A DNA stretch of 11,359 nucleotides from the NCBI GenBank assembly GCA_003152255.1, contig PLZT01000256.1:4975-16333 (forward strand). The letters run 5' to 3'. This document shows positions 6,531-11,359 of the stretch, piece after piece. Both the position numbers and the translations under genes were made by a program. Source of the stretch: Methylocystaceae bacterium (GTDB taxonomy: Bacteria; Pseudomonadota; Alphaproteobacteria; Rhizobiales; Beijerinckiaceae). Position 1 is the first letter of the stretch. Each line of letters opens with the position of its first letter. Below the pieces are notes generated by a model. It saw only the letters and a list, made by a program, of their open reading frames with translations, ran no database searches and was not told the origin of the DNA.

Positions 6531-7385
6531 ATGGGACTTCCTCGAACCTTAAGCGTGCTTGCGCTTGGCGGCGCGACCTTGCTTTGCGCGAAATTGGCAG
6601 TGGCGGACCCGGCCGCTGAGTCGCGGGCGATCGCGCCGCAAGGGCTCGCCGCCTATCGGGCGGTCTATCAATTGTCGCTGTCGGACGCGAGCCTCGCCGC
6701 GGGCGGGGCCGGCGGACGCGGGCGCCTCTCCTTTAATCTCTCGGGCTCCTCCTGCCAGGGATATCAGGAGATCCGCCATCAAGTGACGGAGTTGCGAACC
6801 GGCGAGGGGGCGCCGCAATTGTTGGAGCTCCGCTCGGCCACCTTCGAAACCGCGGACGGCAACGGATTCGACTTCGATTTCGAATCCAAGTCGGGCGGGG
6901 CGGCGCCCAAAAGCGTGAAAGGAAAGGCCAAGAAAACGAGCGGGTCCGGGTTGGCGGTGACGCTCGGATCGGCCAAAAGGCGAGACGTCGATCTCGGCGG
7001 CGACGCCTTGTTCCCCGCGGAATATCTGAAACGAACGCTCGCGGCCGCGCACAATGACGAGAAGATATTCCGAGCCAAGGTGTTCGACGGCTCCGGGCAG
7101 GGAAACCCGGTCCTCGACGCTTCGACCGTGATCGGCAAGCCGTCGACCGCTCCGGCGACCGAAAAGGCGTTGAAGATTCAGCAACTCGAGGGATTGCGAC
7201 ACTGGCCGGTGACGGTCTCCTATTTCCAGCCGGACGCGCCCGACAGCACGCCCCTCTATGTCAAGACCTACGAACTTTATGAAAATGGCGTCGTCCACGT
7301 TTTGAAAATCGATTATGGTCATTTGGTCGTGGCCGGCGAGATGACGGAACTCGTGCTGGCGCCGCCCGCCAAGGCATGTAAATAG
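6531..7385 (+). CDS. eipB: EipB-family cell envelope integrity protein (DUF1849)
   Basis: This gene encodes 284 residues. Residues 1-25 form a signal peptide ending AVA before DPAAE. The mature part fits the DUF1849/EipB family: LAAYRAVYQLSL (39-50) at the start, GRGRLSFNLSGSSCQGYQE (62-80), FETADGNGFDFDFES (about 105-119), LFPAEYLKRTLAAA, and a C-terminal PAKACK. In Brucella, EipB is a periplasmic beta-spiral protein needed for envelope integrity and stress resistance, with one disulfide joining an N-terminal and an extreme C-terminal Cys. C75 and C283 here sit at exactly those places. The remaining Cys (C19) is in the signal peptide. AAGGAG at 6518-6523 lies seven bases before the ATG, a good ribosome binding site. 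The gene appears to stand alone, with a 261-base gap before the next gene. Confidence 0.9.
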   Translation: MGLPRTLSVLALGGATLLCAKLAVADPAAESRAIAPQGLAAYRAVYQLSLSDASLAAGGAGGRGRLSFNLSGSSCQGYQEIRHQVTELRTGEGAPQLLELRSATFETADGNGFDFDFESKSGGAAPKSVKGKAKKTSGSGLAVTLGSAKRRDVDLGGDALFPAEYLKRTLAAAHNDEKIFRAKVFDGSGQGNPVLDASTVIGKPSTAPATEKALKIQQLEGLRHWPVTVSYFQPDAPDSTPLYVKTYELYENGVVHVLKIDYGHLVVAGEMTELVLAPPAKACK

Positions 7386-7646
7386 TTACGGTGACTGGTG
7401 GACGGCGACGCATGCCAGTTCCACCATTTATCACCTTACGTAAGCCGAAAGCCGGCTCGTCTCGGCGATGAATGTCGCGGCGGCGACGCGCACGACGTCC
7501 CTTCGCGACATTCCAGCTCGGGCGCCGTGAGCTAAGGCGGAGTTCCCGGGCTTCGGCGACAACGCCGCCGTGAGTTATCCCCACTCCCCGTAAATTATCG
7601 GCGCGGGCAGGTGCGGAGCGCCAGAATCGCATGTTAAAAGATTCGC

Positions 7647-8180
7647 ATGCGCAGACTTCTTCTTCTCAGACATGGCAAGGCCGCCCAGCAATCCGCCGGC
7701 GGCGACCGCGAACGTCCGCTCACCCGGCGGGGCCTCGCGGACGCCCGCCGTGTCGGCGAATTTCTCGTGGCGCAGGGCATGACGCCGGAACTCGCGGTCG
7801 CCTCCAACGCGCGCCGCGCCCGGCAGACGCTCGAGCGCGTGCTCGAGGCGTTTCCCGTCCATGTGACGCAACTCACTGAAAATTCGATCTATTCCGCCTC
7901 GGTCGATCATCTCCTTGATATTCTCCGCCAATCGCCCGAAAAGGTCGTGACCATGCTGGTGGTCGGCCATAATCCCGGCTTTTGCGAACTCGCGGACGCG
8001 CTTGCCGGCGCCGGCGATCCGGATGAGATTTCGCGCATGCGCATCAAATTTCCGCCGGCGTCGCTCGCGATACTGGATTTTCCGAGCGGCGGCTGGGCCA
8101 GTGTCGCCAAGGGCGCCGCGCGGCTCCATCGTTTCGTGACGCCGGCCGACCTGCGCGACGAGGCCGACGACGCGGACTAA
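7647..8180 (+). CDS. SixA-type histidine phosphatase family protein
   Basis: This gene encodes 177 residues and has no signal peptide. The N-terminal LLLLRHGKA carries the catalytic RHG (residues 8-10, His9 nucleophile). Other histidine phosphatase landmarks follow: ERPLTRRGLADARRVGEFL (22-40), SNARRARQTLE (53-63, phosphate-binding Arg), TENSIYSASVDHLL (77-90, with the likely acid Glu78), and VVGHNPGFCELA (105-116, with the second catalytic His108). Length and motif order match the phosphohistidine phosphatase SixA branch rather than phosphoglycerate mutases. SixA in E. coli removes phosphate from His residues of phosphotransfer proteins; the alphaproteobacterial target is not known from this sequence. 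Shine-Dalgarno pairing is weak (TTAAAAGATTCGC before ATG). Only 26 bases separate its stop from the next gene, so the two may be co-transcribed. Confidence 0.92.
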   Translation: MRRLLLLRHGKAAQQSAGGDRERPLTRRGLADARRVGEFLVAQGMTPELAVASNARRARQTLERVLEAFPVHVTQLTENSIYSASVDHLLDILRQSPEKVVTMLVVGHNPGFCELADALAGAGDPDEISRMRIKFPPASLAILDFPSGGWASVAKGAARLHRFVTPADLRDEADDAD

Positions 8181-8206
8181 AGTTTTCGCGCGATTAAAGA
8201 GCTTCG

Positions 8207-9193
8207 ATGGTCCTTGAATCCCTGATGCTGCTGCTGGCGCTGGCGACCCCGCCCAAGGCGCCGCGCTTGCGTCTGGCGCCCGCCCCGTTGCTGGCGCTGG
8301 CGGCTCCAGCCGCCTATCAGCCGCAATTACGCGCGGTCGGCAATTGGCGATTCGAGAGCGCGCTTGGGCTCGATCTGCCGCCGCTCGGCGCGCTGAAACA
8401 ATTCGCGGGAACGGCGCCGGCGCAGACCCCGCGTTGCGTAAAACTCAACAATTACTGGTGCATAAAGCGCGCCGGCTGGAACGGCGAGATCGCCTCCGAC
8501 CCCGACGGCCATGTCGCCTTCGCCAGCGCCGAGGAAGGCGCGGCCGTCGCGGCGCTGCTGCTGCGCCGCTATTACATTGATTTCAAACGCCATACCGCGC
8601 GCGAGATCGCCTCGCGCTGGGCGCCGTCGCAATGCGCCGCCCCGGCCGTGGCCTTCGGGGTTTCCCCTGGAACTTTTAGGGTTTCCCCTGGAGTTTCAAG
8701 GATGTTGCCGCAAAGGCCAGTGCCGATGGGCCTCGCGCCGCATGGCCTGTTCAACACGGTGCGGGCGCGCTGGCTCGCGACGCATTTGCCGGGCGGCGCG
8801 CCGAGGGCGGGGTTCCGCCGCGCGCGGCCGGCCCCCCAGGTGCGGTTGACCAGCCTCGCCCCCGCCTCCACGACGCCGCCCGTAAACGCGCATGAAACGA
8901 GCGAAACGGAGCCAAAAACGCGCATTTTCGCGCATGAGGAGGCGCCGCCGGCGCCGCTCGTCAATTGCTCCGGAGATTTGATCAGGATCAATAATTACGC
9001 GACCCATATCGCCGAGGGAATCGCGCCAAACGCGGATCAAGATTTACATCTTTTCACCGCCGACGGCCAGCCCACCGAAAACCTCGCGAGGGCGCTGGCC
9101 AATATGGCCGCGGTCGAGATCGGCCCGCTTCGCGCCCACCCCTCGCTCGTCGCCTTCGCGGTCGCGCAATTGAGGCTCGCGCCGGCGCAATAG
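8207..9193 (+). CDS. Exported protein with split phage 'structural protein P5'-like domain
   Basis: This gene encodes 328 residues. The N-terminus (LMLLLALAT and the Ala/Leu-rich stretch to about 36) looks like a signal peptide. Residues 77-142 (CVKLNNYWCIKRAGWNGEIA, then HVAFASAEEGAAVAALLLRR, then TAREIASRWAP) align by eye with phage P5-type modules of the form NNPGNIR, W-x-G, F-x-F, G-x-RA-x4-LL-x2-Y, T-x2-x-I-x2-WAP. The second half of that module appears only at about 254-308 (CSGDLIRINNYATHIAEGIA, then LARALANMAAVEIG). The 110 residues between are Pro/Arg/Ala-rich and include a 7-residue near-repeat (VSPGTFR, VSPGVSR). Four cysteines (77, 85, 143, 254) sit only in the domain parts and could be disulfide-bonded. 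Similar proteins occur in rhizobial chromosomes without a phage context; the role is unknown. The ATG has only a weak AGAG site upstream. Confidence 0.82.
   Translation: MVLESLMLLLALATPPKAPRLRLAPAPLLALAAPAAYQPQLRAVGNWRFESALGLDLPPLGALKQFAGTAPAQTPRCVKLNNYWCIKRAGWNGEIASDPDGHVAFASAEEGAAVAALLLRRYYIDFKRHTAREIASRWAPSQCAAPAVAFGVSPGTFRVSPGVSRMLPQRPVPMGLAPHGLFNTVRARWLATHLPGGAPRAGFRRARPAPQVRLTSLAPASTTPPVNAHETSETEPKTRIFAHEEAPPAPLVNCSGDLIRINNYATHIAEGIAPNADQDLHLFTADGQPTENLARALANMAAVEIGPLRAHPSLVAFAVAQLRLAPAQ
8658..8692 (+). repeat. Two-copy tandem repeat, 21-base period, with hairpin-like core
   Basis: GGGTTTCCCCTGGA occurs at 8658-8671 and again at 8679-8692. Each copy is itself nearly palindromic (GGGG-TTT-CCCC in the first, AGGG-TTT-CCCCT in the second). 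The period of 21 keeps the reading frame, giving V-S-P-G twice in the P5-like protein, at the start of its domain-splitting insert. Confidence 0.75.
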
Positions 9194-9270
9194 CGGATCC
9201 CGCCAAAAAACTTGCGCTTTCCCCCCGGCGCCGCTAACCCATGCCAAACCTCGCGCGCCGGATGGAGTTC

Positions 9271-9507
9271 ATGAAAGCCCGCATCATCGTCACCCTAAAG
9301 AGCGGCGTGCTCGATCCGCAGGGCAAGGCCATAGAGAGCGCGCTCGCCGCGCTTGGCGTTCCCGGCGTCGCCAGCTTGCGCCAGGGCAAGGTTTTCGACG
9401 TCGAGATCACCGCCGCCGACAAGGACGCCGCGCGCGCGAGCCTCACGACGGCTTGCGAAAAGCTGCTCGCCAACACCGTGATCGAGAATTACGCCATTGA
9501 ACTCTAG
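9271..9507 (+). CDS. purS: Phosphoribosylformylglycinamidine synthase subunit PurS
   Basis: This gene encodes 78 residues, the normal PurS size. The sequence has the family pattern throughout: MKARIIVTLKSGVLDPQGKA at the start, a central helix (IESALAALGVPGVASL), RQGKVFDVEI, and ACEKLLANTVIENYAIEL at the end. PurS is the small structural subunit that docks the PurQ glutaminase onto the PurL synthetase in the PurSQL FGAM synthase, the fourth step of de novo purine synthesis. The ATG at 9271 is preferred because the conserved region begins exactly there; in-frame ATGs at 9262 and 9241 would add a non-conserved extension. GGAG (9264-9267) is only three bases from the ATG, somewhat close. purQ follows after 12 bases. 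purC, which often precedes purS in this group, is not upstream here. Confidence 0.95.
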   Translation: MKARIIVTLKSGVLDPQGKAIESALAALGVPGVASLRQGKVFDVEITAADKDAARASLTTACEKLLANTVIENYAIEL

Positions 9508-9519
9508 GCCCCGCCGAAC

Positions 9520-10206
9520 ATGAAAGCCGCCGTCATCGTCTTCCCCGGCTCCAATCGCGAGGGCGACATGGCCCGCGCGCTTCGCCAGGCGACGGGCGCC
9601 CAGCCCGCGATGCTGTGGCACGACGATCACGAACTGCCGGCCGGCGTCGATCTCGTCGTGCTGCCCGGCGGCTTCAGCCACGGCGATTACCTGCGCTGCG
9701 GCGCCATCGCCGGCCGCGCCGCGATCATGGACGCGGTGCGCGCCCACGCCGCGCGCGGCGGGCTGGTGCTGGGCGTCTGCAACGGCTTCCAGATTCTGTG
9801 CGAGAGCGGGCTGCTGCCGGGCCTGCTGATGCGCAACGCCAATCTGCGCTTCGTGTGCAAAATGCAACATTTGCGCGTCGAGCGGAACGACACGGCCTTC
9901 ACAGGCCATTACGCCAAGGGCCAGATCGTCGAAGTCGCCATCGCCCATGGCGAGGGCAATTACGAGGACGACGACGATAGCATAGCGCGGCTGGAGGGCG
10001 AGGGACTCGTCGCCTTCCGCTATTGCGACGCCTCGGGCCATGTCGGCGGCGCGGCCAATCCCAATGGCTCGCGTAACGACATCGCCGGGATTTATTCGGC
10101 GCGGCGCAATGTCTTGGGGCTTATGCCGCATCCCGAAAATCTGATCGATCCACTCGTCGGCGGCATCGACGGGCGCGCGCTGTTCGAGAGTCTCGCGGCG
10201 GCCTAG
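9520..10206 (+). CDS. purQ: Phosphoribosylformylglycinamidine synthase subunit PurQ (glutaminase)
   Basis: This gene encodes 228 residues, full length for PurQ. It is a class I glutamine amidotransferase that supplies ammonia to PurL, with PurS as bridge. Landmarks are VIVFPGSNREGDMARAL (5-21), VVLPGGFSHGDYLRCGAIAG (46-65), the nucleophile elbow LVLGVCNGFQILCESGLLPG with Cys87, LMRNANLRFVCK (103-114), IAHGEGNYE (141-149), NGSRNDIAGI, and GLMPHPEN (200-207) with the remaining triad residues His204 and Glu206. All catalytic residues are present, so the enzyme should be active. It follows purS by 12 bases with little Shine-Dalgarno signal, so it is probably translated by coupling within one operon. 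The large subunit gene purL is not downstream within the window. Confidence 0.97.
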   Translation: MKAAVIVFPGSNREGDMARALRQATGAQPAMLWHDDHELPAGVDLVVLPGGFSHGDYLRCGAIAGRAAIMDAVRAHAARGGLVLGVCNGFQILCESGLLPGLLMRNANLRFVCKMQHLRVERNDTAFTGHYAKGQIVEVAIAHGEGNYEDDDDSIARLEGEGLVAFRYCDASGHVGGAANPNGSRNDIAGIYSARRNVLGLMPHPENLIDPLVGGIDGRALFESLAAA

Positions 10207-10311
10207 GCTGGCGCGCCCTGGGCCACGCGAATCATTATCCAATCCAACGGCTCCCGCTCGCAAATCGCCCGGCCGCCTGCTATGCTTGGCCGCTGAATAA
10301 TGGAGGCCGCC

Positions 10312-10491
10312 GTGCTCGACAGAAGCGTCGATGAGATGACGAATAGCGCTCTCCTGCGCGAATGGATGGATGGTCTTGGCGGCAATGTCGCCTCGGGCGC
10401 CTGCGTGCTGAAGTCCGTCAAGCTTTCCAAAAAAGGCAAGAAAATCACCATCGTCATCAAGAAAAAGAAGCGCGCGGGGATTGGCGCTTAA
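10312..10491 (+). CDS. Small Lys-rich basic protein, unknown function
   Basis: This gene encodes 59 residues if started at the GTG at 10312, chosen because TGGAGG (10301-10306) lies five bases upstream. The in-frame ATG at 10300 gives 63 residues but overlaps that ribosome binding site and has none of its own. The N-terminal half is an acidic-to-neutral helix (EMTNSALLREWMDGLGGN). The C-terminal half alternates hydrophobic and basic residues (VLKSVKLSKKGKKITIVIKK then KKRAGIGA), like a beta-hairpin with a strong positive charge. It could bind nucleic acid, but there is no recognisable domain. It lies 105 bases after purQ and directly before a palindromic element that may end its transcript. 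Codon use is GC-rich at third positions, supporting a real gene. Confidence 0.6.
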   Translation: MLDRSVDEMTNSALLREWMDGLGGNVASGACVLKSVKLSKKGKKITIVIKKKKRAGIGA

Positions 10492-10507
10492 AGCCGCGTG
10501 CGGGAGC

Positions 10508-10565
10508 GGCGAGAGCCCTCATCCGTCATGCTCCGCATGACACCTTCTCCCACAAGTGGGAGAAG
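10508..10565 (+). repeat. Unit 1 of the composite palindromic element
   Basis: The order is head CCCTCATCCG, short variable hairpin (7-bp stem, TCC loop, 10525-10541), then tail hairpin CTTCTCCCAC-AA-GTGGGAGAAG (10544-10565). The same head and tail recur in unit 2 on the other strand. Confidence 0.8.
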
Positions 10566-10612
10566 CGAGCGCCTCTGCAAGTTAAGTTATTGAAGTCGAA
10601 TCAATCGGCGCC

Positions 10613-10717
10613 CCTCCTTCTCCCACTTGTGGGAGAAGGAGGCCTCGCCATAGGGCGTGCGACAGAACGCCGGTCATCAATGACGGGCTATGGCGAGGTC
10701 GGATGAGGGTTCTCGCC
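10613..10717 (-). repeat. Unit 2 of the composite palindromic element, opposite orientation
   Basis: Read on the minus strand, the order is the same head (CCCTCATCCG), a longer and unrelated middle hairpin (11-bp stem, 10643-10698, with GGCGT/ACGCC and GTCAT/ATGAC hairpins in its loop), then the same tail hairpin extended to a 14-bp stem (10613-10642). Confidence 0.8.
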
Positions 10718-10763
10718 GTTCAACAAGTCTTTTTGGCGATTCGGTCAAGCGCGGGTGAGGTTC

Positions 10764-11359
10764 ATGCCGTCACGTCTCATATTGGTCGCGCTCGTGGCTG
10801 TCGTCGCGGGGCTCGCCGCCCGCGCGGACACGGGCGCGCCGCCCGAGGGGCTCGTCGTCGAGATCGGCGCGATGGTCTTTTCGATCCCGCGCCTAACGGT
10901 CGAGGGCGGGACGCTGACCGGCGCCGAACTGGCGCGGCTCGCCGACCCCAAGGATAAAACCCCGCTCGACGAGCGGCTGGCCCGCGTGACCGCGAAGCGC
11001 ATCGCGATTCCCGAAATACGCGGCGAGAGCAAGGCTGGCGAGCGCGTGACGCGGTTCGTCTACAAGGACGTCGTGCTCGAAGACGTAGCCAATGGCCGCA
11101 TCGGCGCGCTGCGCGCAGCGTCGCTTGAGCAAAGCGTCAAGGGCGGGGGCGGCGCCGTCGAGGCGCGCTACACGAATCTTTCGGCCAAGGGCGTCGATCC
11201 GCGCCAGTTCGCCCATGTCCTGGCCTTCGCGCGCGAAAGCGACAAGGAGGAGGCCAAGACCATCGAGGAGGAGGCCGCCATCGAGAGGGTCTCTTTCAAC
11301 TTCCCCGACGCCGGGATCGAAATCCATGCCGGGGCGGTCACGGCGCTTGGGCTGCGCGC
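10764..11359 (+). CDS. Exported protein of unknown function, 3' end beyond the window
   Basis: The frame is open from the ATG at 10764 to the right edge, giving 198 residues without a stop. Residues 1-21 form a signal peptide (RLILVALVAVVAGLAA, cleavage near ARA before DTG). The visible mature part has repeated short strands (LVVEIGAMVFSIPRLTVEGG, then RFVYKDVVLEDVANGRIGAL, then ERVSFNFPDAGIEIHAG). Between them is a charged helical stretch (ARESDKEEAKTIEEEAAIER, 156-175). The alternating pattern suggests an elongated beta-rich periplasmic protein. GAGG at 10757-10760 is three bases before the ATG. Third-position GC is high throughout, supporting coding. I do not recognise the family. It starts 46 bases after the palindromic element. 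Confidence 0.8.
   Translation, partial: MPSRLILVALVAVVAGLAARADTGAPPEGLVVEIGAMVFSIPRLTVEGGTLTGAELARLADPKDKTPLDERLARVTAKRIAIPEIRGESKAGERVTRFVYKDVVLEDVANGRIGALRAASLEQSVKGGGGAVEARYTNLSAKGVDPRQFAHVLAFARESDKEEAKTIEEEAAIERVSFNFPDAGIEIHAGAVTALGLR

Larger units (their letters stand above)
10508..10717. repeat. REP/BIME-like composite inverted-repeat element, 210 bp
   Basis: The ends are 18-base inverted arms, 10508-10525 (GGCGAGAGCCCTCATCCG) and 10700-10717 (CGGATGAGGGTTCTCGCC), matching at 17 of 18 positions. Inside lie hairpins in series: GTCATGC/GCATGAC (10525-10541), CTTCTCCCAC/GTGGGAGAAG (10544-10565), a perfect 14-bp stem (10613-10642), and an 11-bp stem CCTCGCCATAG/CTATGGCGAGG (10643-10698) whose loop carries two smaller hairpins. 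It consists of two head-to-head units separated by about 47 bases. Such intergenic palindromes are typical of REP/BIME or RIME-like elements. It lies between the Lys-rich gene and the last gene and could stabilise or end transcripts. Confidence 0.85.

Noticed and set aside
7435..7444. CTTACGTAAG palindrome after eipB, considered as terminator or operator
   Set aside because: It is only a 10-base palindrome with no loop or T-run, and the nearby longer stem options are weak.

Overview
The window reads as a GC-rich chromosomal stretch of an alphaproteobacterium, most likely Hyphomicrobiales (Rhizobiales). The evidence is an EipB-type (DUF1849) envelope protein, which is an alphaproteobacterial family, a separate purS next to purQ, small Gly/Tyr/His-rich secreted proteins of rhizobial style, and a REP-type palindromic element of a kind common in this order. 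I lean weakly towards the Methylocystaceae/Beijerinckiaceae side, but nothing here proves a genus. I see no rRNA, tRNA, CRISPR array or intact mobile element.

Layout. At 1-1854 (+) there is a possible tail of an upstream gene, a single-pass membrane protein with a large periplasmic domain, and a 354-residue soluble protein that looks like a distant catalase-fold relative. At 1862-2574 (-) a single-heme periplasmic cytochrome c is followed by an overlapping GtrA-type membrane protein whose ribosome binding site covers the cytochrome stop codon. At 2967-3977 (+) lies an ELM1-family protein (GT-B-like fold). The stretch 3978-6530 is loosely packed. It holds two secreted Gly-rich proteins on the minus strand (4291-4890 and 5395-5793), a frameshifted relic of a REP-associated tyrosine transposase between them (about 5033-5321), and a strikingly AT-rich non-coding stretch with one clean operator-like palindrome.

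From 6531 onward everything is on the plus strand: eipB, a SixA-type histidine phosphatase, a secreted protein whose phage 'structural protein P5'-like domain is split by an insert of about 110 residues, purS and purQ (small and glutaminase subunits of FGAM synthase), a tiny Lys-rich protein with a likely GTG start, a 210-bp inverted-repeat element built of two modular hairpin units, and an exported protein that runs off the right end.

Functional links are modest. PurS and PurQ work together with PurL, which is not in the window. The cytochrome and GtrA genes are probably co-transcribed and translationally coupled. EipB, the two Gly-rich proteins, the P5-like protein and the last gene all appear to be exported, so much of the window concerns the cell envelope. 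I do not see a convincing new multi-gene system. The most distinctive signals are the modular palindromic element, the transposase relic of the family that mobilises such elements, and the split P5-like domain.
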